This document shows, in pieces, positions 10,436-21,616 of a stretch of DNA of 64,000 nucleotides; position 1 is the stretch's first letter; every line of letters begins with the position of its first letter. Source of the DNA: Ustilaginoidea virens (lineage: Eukaryota > Ascomycota > Sordariomycetes > Hypocreales > Clavicipitaceae); contig NC_057318.1 in NCBI RefSeq assembly GCF_000687475.1, forward strand, positions 4,898,001 to 4,962,000, given 5' to 3'. The translations under genes were made by a program, and so were the position numbers. The notes beneath the pieces are model-generated. The model worked only from the letters and a program-made list of their open reading frames with translations, did not search any database and was not told where the DNA came from.

Positions 10436-12306
10436 GGCCGGTCCAGAGGCCCAGCTCGCGGAAGAAAGTTGTCGGCGGATGGATTTTGCGATGTGGCAGC
10501 GGGGGGCAATGGACAATGTTTCCTGCCTGACTGGCCGTTTTCGTTTTCGATTCCGGTACGGAGTATGCGATCGGGGGGTGCCGTCGGAAGTTGTGTAGCG
10601 ACAAGGTAAAACTGCTGGGCGCGTCAGGGTAGCCAAGGTAGTTTAAACTCACAATGGCCATCAGTTGGTTGCCGTGAGAGTTGACGCGCCACGCGCCGCG
10701 GAGGTACCTGCATGTGGTTTCTGGGACCTTACATAGGTAGGTACCTAGGCATGGCGGTGTCTGTAGGTTAGTAGGTGCCTGGTGGTGGAGGCTAAGCCCT
10801 GCCAAAGAAATAGAGCCATTGGCCAATGGCAATAGGCGAATCTCCCATTTAGCCGGGTCTCGTGACAAACGAGCATATTGCCATCGAATCCGCTCAACGG
10901 CCTCGGTGCTAACACTGACCAGAGTACGGAGTACATACATTTATCAAATGCCCCCTGGCGGAATGCTTTGGCGAAAATGCTCGGTAGATCAGTAGCATGT
11001 AGGCAAGTCTCCATAACCCAAGATTTTGGTGTTGGTTTGCATGGCGGGCTTCGGACACTTGGCACTTTACGCATGATTTATTAAAGGATACAATGTTCTT
11101 ACCACCAGACTTCTTTGTCCAAGCCAGTCCACCATTAATCAACCTGCACCAATGCTTCCCCCTCCCCCCCAACTCTGAAACCTGGATGGCGAGTTTGACC
11201 TGGCCCCATGTTAGGATGCAGGATGACGAAAGACGGGCTTGCTTGCTCTCTCTCATTCCTGTCAACAAGAAAGTTCCAACAGTTAATAAGGGCCGCCATG
11301 CTCTGTCTCGAGTTTATGAGCAACGTCCAGTATTGAACGGTACCAGGCGTGGAAGGGGCTGCTCCCACCCCTGAGGTGCAAACGCCAATATACCTACTTT
11401 GGGCCGTATGGCTACCTTAGGTACCTACGTAGGTACCATAGGTACTTGACCAGTGGCCAGGCAAGTGGGGCCGGCAACTGGCCGCCAGCCATGGATGGCC
11501 CTTGCCGCTCCAGCCAAAGGTGGGGGAGGGGGAAGATGCACAAGAGTACATGTTCATACCTAAGGTAGGTACCTAAGGTACCTACCTAGCTGGCTGTTTT
11601 AGCGCTTGGGTGCGGCAAACGGTCAACGTTGGTTTTTATCTTGTTGGTCTTGCCTGGACTCATCGTTCCCGTTTTCTTTTCCGTTTCTCATCTTGGATTC
11701 CGTAGCACGAATCTTGCGCTCGGAGCCGCAGCTCAACGTAGCCGCAGCCTACCGGACGGCTTGTGGAACACACCTTCCGTTTCTCATTGCCAAGTGATAC
11801 CTTCCTACAAAGGCGCAGGCAGCTCCTCACTCCATTGGCTGTCTACGCTGCGCAGTCCACACACACACACCCCACCCCAGTCGCACACCCCACGTGCACC
11901 CTCTCGCCGACTTGGGCTCTCCTTTTCGAGCTTCAAGCACCCAGGCCACCCATCCAATCCATCCATCCCGTCAAGTTGCCACTGGACTGCTCCCTACCGA
12001 CCACCACGCAATAATACGGCAGCGTTTGATCGAAACTTGCCGCCTTCACACCGCTCACGTTCGGTTGGTGCCGCTTCGACAGCGCCCGTCTATCCCGCGC
12101 CTGGTTGAGGACGATCGATAGATGGCGCAGCTGACGAAAAAAAAAGTCTGATGCAACTGAGCTAATCGAAACCTTTCTCAAACTTGGGTCACAACCTGCT
12201 ATAAGCCGCAGCATCGACCTTGGGGGGCCCCTTTCGCAACCTCGCCAGTGATTCGTATTTGGCGCTGGCATATGGGGGAAAGACCTCTTGGCAATTCTTC
12301 TTGACA
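10436..12306. other. Divergent promoter region ORC4 / MSC2-like gene
   Basis: About 1.9 kb between two divergently transcribed genes. It contains several TAGGTACC-type motifs (10735-10755, 11405-11450, 11560-11592) and TACGGAGTA motifs (10557, 10925). The last 500 bases are C/T-rich leader-like sequence. No conserved open frame was recognised. Confidence 0.6.
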
Positions 12307-14141
12307 ATGGCATCACCGTATGCCTTGCCCTCATCGTCCCTTCCTCGTGCACATCATCAGCATGTACACTCTCATCACAATCACTCGCAGTCTCAACCGG
12401 CTCTCAACGCGTTGCGAGCCATGTCGAGCGGATCGCTTCCTGCAACGGCCCAAGACGACGGACCTGTCCACGACCACCACCATGGTCACGAACGGCAACA
12501 TTCCTATCCAGTACAACAGCCCAACACTCGACAACTGTCCCCTGTATCAACTATGAGCGCTGCAATGCCCAGAGAGAAGCTTCCGCCGCCTTCACTGGAC
12601 TCCCTTGAGGGATGGACAAGAGAGGTTACGGCTGGGGGGAAGAGTATACTCACTCCCGGGCCTGACGCAAAAAATTCGCCCTACTCCCCTCCGATCCAGC
12701 ATAGCCACAACCACGAATCTCAGCATCATCACCATCATCATGATCATGGCCATGATTGTCATGGCCATGGCCACAGCCACAATCATGGCCACAACCATGA
12801 CCACAACCATGACCATAACCATGCCTACACCCATCATCACCACCAGCTTGAAGATGTCAGGGCCCGGAGATCTCTGTTTACCCGAACGCTCCTTAATTAC
12901 ACTGCCGGATATCCCGTCATACACGCCATCCTGGTAGAAAAAGATTCGCGAAGAATATTCTACTTCATGACGTAAGGGCTATTATACACGCAAAAACTCG
13001 GGGTCGGATTGTCAAGGTTAACGATGCTCTGACTAGGCTGAACTTTTGCTTCATGACGGTTCAGGCATTCTACGGCTACGTGACGGACTCTCTAGGCCTC
13101 CTCAGCGACAGTATACACATGTTTTTTGACTGCGTGGCCCTCCTCGTTGGCTTGCTGGCCGCCGTCATGAGCAAATGGCCGCCGAGCCAAAGATTTCCCT
13201 ACGGGTTTGGGAAGATTGAAACGCTGTCTGGCTTTGCCAACGGCATACTATTGATGTAGGGGGAAACTTGTTGTTGTTGTTGACCGCGGAGCTTTTGGTT
13301 CTCGTGTGCGCACTCTTGAGCTGCAGCTAACACTGTGCAAACCAGGCTGTTGAGCGTGGAGATTGCCTTTGAAGCCTTCGAGCGGCTCTGGGATGGAACC
13401 AAGACCAAGAGACTGGGAGAGTTGTTTGTCGTGAGCAGCCTAGGGCTCGCAGTGAACCTGGTTGGCATGATGGCCTTTGGCCATCATCACCACCATGGGC
13501 ACGGCCATTCGCATGATGCTCACCATGGCCACAACCACGACGACCATGGACACAAACACCAACACGATGGCCAAGGCAGCCATTCACACCACGGTTGCCA
13601 CGGGCATGGTCACTCGCACGACAATGAAAACATGCAGGGAATATACTTGCACATATTGGCCGACACGTTGGGAAGCGTTTCGGTCATTGCATCCACTGCG
13701 CTAACCAGTCTCTGGGGGTGGGCTGGATGGGATCCTCTGGCATCGTGCTTCATCGCAGTCCTCATCTTTCTTTCCTCGAAGCCGCTCGTCATCTCGTCAG
13801 CAAAGCGGCTCCTTCTCAGCGTCCCGGAGGCGACCGAATATGGGCTGAGAAACACTCTGGGGGGTATTCTGCAGCAGCGAGGGGTGGTGAGCTACTGGGT
13901 GCCGAAATTCTGGCTGGATGACCGGACGGGCAGCGAGGGTGAAGAAAGGCTTGTGGGAGTGGTGCACATTGTGGTGGCTCGGGGAGTCGCCATGGACGAG
14001 GCTCGCGATAAAGTTGGGCAGTACCTGCTGAGCCAGGGCGTGGATGCCGTGGTGCAGGCAGAAAGAGAAGGAGACAATTCATGCTGGTGCACGAGAGCGC
14101 GAGGCTCGGTCATGGCGCCAAGCACTCCGAAGCTGCTTTAG
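12307..14141 (+). CDS. MSC2: Cation diffusion facilitator, MSC2/ZnT5-like zinc transporter
   Basis: Predicted to move zinc from cytosol into the endoplasmic reticulum or another secretory compartment. Exons 12307-12971, 13037-13255 and 13346-14141 give 559 residues. The first 215 residues are cytosolic and extremely His-rich, with a HGHDC/HGHGHSHNHGH block around 135-185. The membrane part starts RIFYFMTLNFCFMTVQAFYG. It shows both zinc-site signatures of the family as HxxxD: HMFFD in the second helix and HILAD in a later one. A second His loop (HHHHHGHGHSHDAHHGH onwards) lies between them. A C-terminal cytosolic domain follows, ending with a SCWC Cys pair. The core matches the MSC2/ZnT5 branch, but the long array of N-terminal membrane helices found in yeast Msc2 is absent here. 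Intron 1 starts with a GTAAGG that overlaps an apparent stop, and both introns restore the conserved frame. Confidence 0.88.
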
Positions 14142-15484
14142 AGGAGGCGCGTGCCGGAAGCCGGGCGTCGGACGACGGACGGATGACGGATGGCGGGCTA
14201 CGTCGCGGCAGCAGCGACGCCAGGTTGACGAGCCGATCCGGTTCCAGCTCGGAGCGGTTTCTTTGCACGTCTTTCCACGTTTGTATGTTTTCTTTTTTTT
14301 TTTTCCCTTTTTTTTTCCCCACATACAGAAAGCGTGGATTCGTTGGACGCAAGCAGGAATGTCCAGCGACCAGCAGTATGCAACGTCTCGGGGGTGGTTT
14401 CGACGCGCTGGCTGGCTGCTTGCACCTGTGTATTTTCACTCAGCCGACGATGTCGTCGTGTAATGGATTGCTTCCGATATTTCTTTGGCGTAGCTGGCGG
14501 TGGGTTGTCGACGGCGGCTCGTTGTTCGTTGGTTGTGAGGCGGCCAAGAACAGCAGCTGAATGGTATCTATCCTATGCAGGGCCGGGCAGCCTGTGTGTG
14601 CGGCATGGCGTGGCATGGCGTGGCGTGCCAGACGTCGAGGAGAGTTTCGTGTTGGTCGGCGGCAGCACAGTCAAGGTGCCAGCCAATCACATGCTTGTTG
14701 CCAGTCAGTCCGCTTCGTCACCCGCTTTGGCGACATCGTCTGGTTCGCCGTGCTCGATTCTAGCGTATTCGGTCGCAAAGTCGAAGGCCCCCCGGGCTGG
14801 CGGGCCGGCGGGGCAAAAGGAGAGAAAAGGCGAGGGCGACAAACAACCGATGCCGAGGCAGAGGCAGCACGGAACGACCGGGTTACCGATGGGGTGTGTC
14901 TTTTCTTTTTCTTTTCTTTTTTTTTTTTTTTTGTGGTTGTCTGTGCCTGGTGGTTACTCGTTTGGCTTGGAATCAGGTTCCTTTCCACTCGCCCGAGAGG
15001 CAGCCAGCCAGCCCGTCCCGTTCGTCCAAGTCATCCACCCCGACGTTTGAAGCGTGCGTTGGTTGGTTGGTTGGTTGGTTGGTGACGTTGCCACTGTCGC
15101 GGTCACGGTCACGGTCACGGTCACGGTCACGGTCACGGGTCACGGGTCGGCAACGGCAACGGCAATCCCGCCCGCTGTCAGGGCTCCAGCGCAGCAGCAC
15201 ATGCTAATGCTGGCCCGCCCCAGGTTCCGCTCCCCCTTGGCCCGATTTGACAATTGACAGACGGACGCCCTGTGCTATCTCTCTTCCGCGCCTCTTTCTT
15301 TTTTTTTTCTTTTTTGGTGATTTCCACCCCCGCTGAGCGCGCCTTTGTTATCCTCGTCTTCTCTTTTTTTTTTCTTTTTTTTTTTCTCTTTTTTTTCCCC
15401 GTCGCGTTTCATCTCGCTCCGTCCATCACCCTCTGCCAAAGGAAAAAATCCCGGGCTCGTCCGTCTCCCCGCCGCCGCCGCCAA
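14142..15484. other. Intergenic region MSC2-like gene to carnitine carrier
   Basis: About 1.3 kb with T tracts near 14290-14320 and 14918-14932, and two short tandem arrays near 15060-15140. The final 200 bases are a pyrimidine-rich leader before the ATG at 15485. Long open frames here are driven by T-tracts and repeats; none looks like a gene. Confidence 0.6.
15060..15137. repeat. GGTT tetramer and CGGTCA hexamer arrays
   Basis: Six GGTT copies (about 15058-15082), then CGGTCA repeated six times (15100-15137), in the upstream region of the carnitine carrier gene. Confidence 0.9.
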
Positions 15485-16615
15485 ATGCCCGCGTCCGCCC
15501 CAACCGCCGGGTCGGCTGCTCCCCAGCAGACGGACCAGATCCCGAGCCTGCCCGAGGCAAAGGCGGCCGCCAAGTCGGGCCTGCTGTCGCAGCTGCGCGC
15601 CCTCGCGGCCGGCGGCTTCGGCGGCGTTTGCGCCGTCGTCGTCGGCCACCCGTTCGACCTGGTCAAGGTCCGCCTGCAGACGGCCGAGCGCGGCGTCTAC
15701 TCGTCCGCCCTCGACGTGGTCCGCAAGAGCGTCGCCCGGGACGGGCTGCCCAGGGGCCTGTACGCCGGCGTGAGCGCGCCGCTGGTCGGCGTCACGCCCA
15801 TGTGTGAGTCCATGTTGCTTTTCCCAAAAAAGGAGATGCCCCGAAACTGAGCTGCGCCGGGCTGGGCTGGGGCCGAACCCGAACCCGAACCGCGACTGAC
15901 CTCTTTGTTTTGCGCGTCTTGTGCTGCCGGCGGAATTCAAGTCGCCGTCTCCTTCTGGGGCTACGACCTCGGCAAGCAGATCGTCTCGGCCTCGTCGCCC
16001 GTCGTCGGCCCGGACGGCCTCTCCATCGCGCAAATCTCCGCGGCCGGCTTCCTCTCCGCCGTTCCCATGACGGCCATCACCGCCCCGTTCGAGCGCGTCA
16101 AGGTCATCCTCCAGGTCCAGGGCCAGAAGACGCTGGCCCCGGGCGAGAAGCCGAGGTACAGCGGCGCCCTCGACGTCGTCCGCCAGCTGTACGCCCAGGG
16201 CGGCCTGCGCAGCGTCTTTCGCGGCAGCGCCGCCACGCTCGCCCGCGACGGCCCCGGCTCTGCCGCCTACTTTGCCGCCTACGAGTACATCAAGCGTGCG
16301 CTGAGCCCCAAGGATCCCCTCACGGGGCGGCCCACCGGCGAGCTGAGCCTCTCCGCCGTCACCTGCGCCGGGGCCGCCGCCGGCGTGGCCATGTGGATCC
16401 CCGTCTTCCCCGTCGACACCGTCAAGTCGCGCCTGCAGACGGCCGAGGGCCACGTCACCCTGGCCGGCGTCGTCCGCGACCTGTACGCGCGAGGCGGTTA
16501 CAGAGCCTTCTTCCCTGGCTTTGGGCCGGCTCTGGCTCGAGCTGTTCCCGCCAACGCAGCCACCTTTTTGGGCGTCGAGCTCGCTCACCAGGCCATGAGG
16601 AAAATGTTTGACTGA
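15485..16615 (+). CDS. CRC1: Mitochondrial carnitine/acylcarnitine carrier
   Basis: A solute carrier of the mitochondrial inner membrane that exchanges acylcarnitine for free carnitine, feeding acyl and acetyl groups into the matrix. Exons 15485-15803 and 15942-16615 give 330 residues, normal for the family plus an Ala/Ser-rich N-terminal extension of about 35 residues. Three tandem repeats each carry the carrier signature: HPFDLVKVRLQT, APFERVKVILQVQG and FPVDTVKSRLQT. The block GVTPMFAVSFWGYDLGK, restored across the intron, is typical of the carnitine subfamily (AcuH/Crc1). Codon use is strongly GC-rich at third positions. The neighbouring FOX2 gene, 5 kb away, serves the same overall process of fatty-acid use, but there is no shared promoter. 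Confidence 0.93.
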
Positions 16616-17190
16616 GCATGAGAAAACGAGCCATCCGTGTCTGGCTCTGCCTTTTTCTTCAGCATCTTTTCCTTCTCTTTTTGTTACCCCCCGCCTGTCC
16701 CCCCCCCCCCCCTTCAGATCCCGGGTTGAGTTTCAGGTGGCCATTGTGCTGTAGAGGTTGGAGCGATACCCGTCACATGGCTGGCTGGCTGTTTTGAGTT
16801 TCGAGTTGTTTTCTAGATCGAATATAGACTGCGTTGGGGATTATAGAACATTTCAAGACGTTCAATGGTACAAGATGAAAGAAAATGGAAGCCATTCGGA
16901 AAAAAAAAAAAACCACATTATATTACTCCCATCCTGTTTCGTAACTCTCATGATCCCAAGTTCGCCTACGCCATGCAAATGGGAAACTACAAGTAAAACG
17001 AGGAACCAAATGGGAACCAACCAGAAAAGAAGCATCCTCGTCGGGGATGGATAAGGCTTCGGGGAAAAGAGACAGCAACACTTGATTCCGGCGGGGCTTT
17101 CGTCGGGAAATTTTGTCGAAAACTAAGACGAGGAAAGTTCAACATGGAAAAGAGAAACTAAACAAATGGAAGCCACCTGCCTGTACCTGG
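16616..17190. other. Convergent intergenic region
   Basis: About 575 bases between the ends of the carnitine carrier (plus) and the phosphatase gene (minus). It has a C12 run near 16700 and an A13 run near 16900. It is likely the two 3' untranslated regions; nothing else is seen. Confidence 0.6.
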
Positions 17191-19352
17191 TCAGGCACGT
17201 TCATTCACCGTCCAACGTCGCTTGGTTTGGCTCAAGTCTCTGAACCGCTCCGCTTCATCCAGCGGAGGCGGGATTCCCCAGAGCCCTCCCACACCGGCGC
17301 CAAGCTGCGTCGCCTTGATCTCCTCGACGGTATTGTCCAGGCCCAGCTTGGTGTGGAGCTTGATTGGGCCGGCCAACATGGGCGCAGTTGCCGAGTTGTG
17401 CAGGGGCGTGCCGCCTGGTTGAGGGAAATCCGGAAAGACCGGTGCATCGTCATCCGTTGCGGATGAGCAGATTGACTCGAGCGACAGATTGCCTCGTCTC
17501 TTGTCCTTGGTTCGCAAACCCACGTCGAATCTCTTCCGGTCAAAGTCTGGGAGCATGGTGTCAAACTCGTCCGTGTCGTCACTGCCGTCGTCCATGAGCC
17601 GTAAAGATGATGGTCCCGCCGACCACAGCCCAATGGTCGAAGCTGGTCCAGTGGTGGACGGATTGCCCGGCTTCGACCAACCAGCAGCTGCTTTGCCAAA
17701 CCCCACCGATGCAAGAGCCGTACCTCGCGGCAAAGGTCGGTGAGATGCCGTTTCCCGCCGCGCGATATTGGGCGGATCAATGGCGCTGGTCGAGGTGCTT
17801 CTGCTTCCGGCAGGTGAAAAGGGGTCCGAATAGGTGAATGGGCTCATGACTGGCCCACCCATTGTCGACGTGCGGCCGCGGGGGGCGCCGGCGGCGGCGG
17901 CCATTGTGTTCCGGGTGCCGGCCGTGGATGCTGACCTGGTGAAGACGGGCGTTGTGGTGTTCGAACGCCGTAAATGCTCTGTGCTCGCGGAGAGCCGAAT
18001 GTCGTACATCTTGTCCACGGGCACCAAGATCTTCTTCTTCTTGGAAGCATCGGCTGGTGACGGCGTCGAGGCAAGCAGCGCAGCATAGTCCAAGTTTTGC
18101 TTCCTCGAGGCCATGGTGATGGAGGCAACACCTATATCCATCAGCACGGGTTGGTGGGTGATTGCGCCTATCAACGCGTTGCAGCCCGCACCGTGGGAAA
18201 CCATGATGACCACCGTTTCCACCTCCCCATCCGAGTCCCTGAAATGTGTGGCCTTTTCAACGCCTGACGAGCTTCCCATCACATCAGCAGGCGAGTCGGT
18301 GGACGCGTACCAGTTAATCAGTCTCTTGACGCCGCCGCGAAACCTCTTGTGCATCGAGGCCCATTCCTCGCCGAGCTTGCCCCCGTCTCCAAAATCAAAT
18401 GGCGGCCGCATCGAGTCCCATTGATAGTCTACAGACACACAGGCATCTCTGGCATGCGCTACGAAGCCTTCCGGTATACTGCCCGAACTGGACACGGCGT
18501 ACAACGGTCGCGGAGGCATGTACCCTTCCTTCAGGTCTGGTTGACCAGGGAGGGCAGGCCCTAGTGCTGAGACATCGATGGATCCCTCGCCGTCTGAAGC
18601 GGACGGCGAGGCTGGCGCATGGGATGGACTCGAAGCGGGCGATTGCCAGAGGGACCCCGATGAAGTTCGCTGCGGCTGTGGCTTGGCAACGTTTGCGTAG
18701 AAGCTATAGTCTTCGCGTCTCAAAAGCTCTGCCTTTGCCCCGCCAAGCATCAGGCCAGGGCCAGGCGGGGGGGTAATCATTTCGAAATATTCTGGCGACA
18801 GCCATTCTCCCAAGAATGAATCGAGCCGCAAGAGAGTCGACTTGAAGTGAATGTCTGGTCGGGACTGCGATGCTGCTTGAGGGACGATCAAGTCGACAGG
18901 GCCGTGGGCGGAATCGGGAAAAGCCTGCGCAAGGCCTGAGCTGATGCCGATGGAGGTTTGTACGCATCGAAGGAAAGGGGAGCTGTGAATGACGACCCTG
19001 AAGCGCTTGCGCTTCTTGGATCCATTGGAGGTACTGTATGTTTGTTCGTCGGCTCTCGCTTGCCTCAAGAGACTGGCTATCTGGTTGCCAACCTGTCTGG
19101 CTTGCAAGAATCCACCGTAGGTTAGGGGAGGATCGTATGGCGTGGGGGATGTCAGATGCCACGACTTGTCGGCGGCATCAAGCCGGCTTCCATGTCTAGG
19201 GAGGAATGACGGGTCAGCAATGCATTCGTACTCTCTGAAATCGGACCCTAAAAAAGGCTCAGGACAAAGGCCGCATCAACCTACCTCACAACAAACAAGT
19301 GAGCTGGGGGAGAATTGTTACTGTTCATATTGGAGGGGGCCGCGGTAGGCAT
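17191..19352 (-). CDS. Histidine phosphatase superfamily (phosphoglycerate-mutase-like) protein
   Basis: A fungal branch-1 histidine phosphatase of 690 residues; its substrate cannot be told from sequence. Exons on the minus strand are 19352-19285 and 19195-17191. The catalytic RHGSR motif is at residues 23-27, and its Arg codon is split by the single 89-nt intron. A conserved block follows (DPPLTYGGFLQARQVGNQIA), then the second active-site His in VSHGAGCNALIGAI. Between these lies FRVVIHSSPFLRCVQTS, the usual second Arg region. The C-terminal 300 residues are Ser/Thr/Pro-rich and probably disordered, with runs such as RSASTAGTRN, and end RWTVNERA. The start MPTAAPSN was chosen because the upstream in-frame codons are a Lys run encoded by an A/T tract. 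It is not a glycolytic mutase, which would be about 250 residues and lack this tail. Confidence 0.85.
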
Positions 19353-19399
19353 CGAAGTGGCGGCTACCGTTTTGTTTCTTCTTCTTTTTCGTCTTGTTC

Positions 19400-19401
<2 letters not shown>

Positions 19402-19430
<29 letters not shown>
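19402..19430. repeat. T29 homopolymer
   Basis: A 29-base T run about 50 bases upstream of the phosphatase start codon, in its 5' leader or promoter (A run in the sense strand). Confidence 0.95.
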
Positions 19431-20491
19431 CATCCTCGGTGGAAGCAAAGAGTGCGCCAAAAAGCCCAACCGCCTTCCTAGGCTTACGTGATGAAGTCGG
19501 GGACCTGAAAAGAATGAGCCGTCGTACGATGCGGGCGGGCCAAGAGACGACGCGATGCGCTGGTTGACGCAGGGTCCTGCAAAGCCGCGGCCTGTGACAC
19601 AAAGAAAGCGGGCGTCTTGTTTGGTGGCTTTCCGACTTGTTTCCTTTTCTCCTCCTCCCTCCTCCTCCTCCTCCCTCGTCTCTTGTTTTCTTCGGAGAGA
19701 TCAAACAGCAATGCTGCACGCAAGTTGTAATTTTAAAACTCAAAACCGGAACGTGATTTGCCAAGGTATCCGTAGTAGTGGCGGTTTATTACTAAAATGT
19801 CAACAGACGCAGATCTTGTGCGAATTAGCCGGGCCAGGGGGGGCGGTTCGGTGCTCCGCACGGCTGGACGCATGTGTTTGATGCAACCGGACGTAATCAA
19901 CCGCCATGTACTCGGTACGGAGTAATCCGCAGTGTATACTGCACGCTTCGCTGACTAGCTGGTGGTGGCGGAGAGGCGCTGAAACAAGGCGCCTAGCGTC
20001 CCTGGGGAGAGGAAAGACGGTATCCGTATAGGACGCGCGTAACCCAGTGCATCAAATCCAGGCTCTTGCGATGCAGTCTTGCAAGGAGCGTTTTGAATCC
20101 GACAAATGTTTGCTGAAGGGCGCTTCCCTGGTGCGCAGGAGGCAGGAAGGCGGTCCAATCAGACCTTGGCAACACTTGTCTTGTGCGTCAGTGTCAGCAT
20201 CGTGTCAGCAGCGTCGTGTCATCGTCGTGTCAGCGTCGTGGCGGGAAGGGAACCGGCAATGCAGACGGAGAAAAAGGGGATCGTGCAAGAGGAAAGAAAA
20301 ACAAGACTTTGAAAAATCCCAAGCTTGCAAAACTTAATGGAGGCTTCGCGGTCGAATCGTCGGCGATGGGAAGGAACAACCAACAACCAGCTTCGTGGCA
20401 AAGTCGAGACCGGGTACCTATAGGTACCTAATCTAGGTACCTGACGTAGTGGGGTCCGGATGGGTAGGTGCTAGGGCAAACCAAGCACAAC

Positions 20492-20543
20492 CGAAGCAGC
20501 CGAAGCAGCAAGAGCAGCAAAAGCAGCAAGAGCAGCAAAAGCA
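20492..20543. repeat. CAGCAA/GAGCAG short tandem array
   Basis: Imperfect repeats of AAGCAGCAAGAGCAGC in the FOX2 upstream region. Confidence 0.85.
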
Positions 20544-21580
20544 ACCGACGGCTTGGTTGCACAACGCCGCTGCGCCTTGTGACCTGACTCGAGAACGTTG
20601 GACCCCCACTCGGGATGAAGGGTCCTGGGTACTTTGCAGGTACATGTACGTGCTCCGTACCAGGCCTCCTGAATGTTCGGGTGCTAAACCCCTTGCAGCC
20701 CGGTTCGTCTCTGTCGTCATGTCATGGCACGTGGACGACGGGCAGCAAGCAGTTCGACTTCCACCTCGCTTTACTCCGTAGAGCATTTACGTCGCTTCCC
20801 AGTTGGGGATGTCTCACTGGTCACTGGTGTGCTGCTGAACTTGACTTTTATGCACGCTCCCAGATCCCATGCCTCTTCCGTCAGCTGATGCTCTAGAGTC
20901 CAAGTTTCTTCCACTCAAATGCAGCGTCGGCATGCGACGGCACAGCAGGGCGTTGGTACCTACCTAGGTACCTACCTAGTACTGACCTGCCTAGGCACCT
21001 ACCTACCTTAGGTACCTTCGAGGAGAAGAACCAACCAGGCAGCCATAGTCTTGCTCTACACCCGAGACTGCACGGGACTGCAACCTCGCGTCTTTGATCT
21101 CACTGAGAGATCGGCTCGGTGACAGCCGGCAACGCAAGCGGCGGTGGTTAACATGATTGGTGGGAAAAGGCGGGGGAGGGAAAATTGGCATGTGAAGGTT
21201 GAGCTTTGGCAACCAACCCCGGGTCCCTCAAAGGTGGAGAGGAGCCGAATGGGGACTAGCGTGCTCCGCACTCGAAGCTGCTGTCAAGTTCGCTTTGCTT
21301 CAGCCGAGGCAAACAGACCGGCATTTCATCGTTTCAACTTTCATTCCCATCCCATCCAGCGTCTTTAAGGTCAACCACGATTTCCGCGTCAGTTTGCTTG
21401 TTGGCTTGACTCCTTTTCCATTCCTCCCCTATATTCCTCCGTCTTCCTCTCCTCTTCGCCTGCTTTGGCTTCCTCTTTTCACCACAGCTCGTCCAACCCG
21501 CCGAATCTGCTTGCTTTGCATTTTCTTCTGCTTGCGAGCATCCGCACAACAACTTCCAGTGAGAGAGCTCGCCTCCTCCA

Positions 21581-21586
21581 CCTCGG
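21581..21586 (+). promoter_or_regulatory. CCTCGG core, candidate FarA/FarB fatty-acid response site
   Basis: CCTCGG lies 31 bases upstream of the FOX2 start, and an inverted copy (CCGAGG) is at 21304-21309. This hexamer is the established core of fatty-acid-responsive FarA/FarB regulation in Aspergillus, and FOX2 is an expected target. A hexamer is common by chance, so confidence is low. Confidence 0.3.
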
Positions 21587-21616
21587 GCCATTTCACATCA
21601 CACAAAAGTCTGCACA

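Larger units (their letters stand above)
19353..21616. other. Divergent promoter region histidine phosphatase / FOX2
   Basis: About 2.3 kb. It has a T29 run at 19402-19430 close to the phosphatase start and an AGCAGCAA-type array at 20492-20543. Clusters of TAGGTACC-like motifs sit at 20412-20445 and 20955-21017, with several CTCCGTA/CGGAGTA motifs. The last 200 bases are a CT-rich leader before the FOX2 ATG. No gene was recognised. Confidence 0.6.

Noticed and set aside
14334..15085. 238- and 174-codon plus-strand frames
   Set aside because: They run through T tracts and GGTT repeats in two frames; no recognisable protein.
15275..16588. 437-codon minus-strand frame
   Set aside because: Antisense of the carnitine carrier; starts and ends in low-complexity sequence and crosses that gene's intron.
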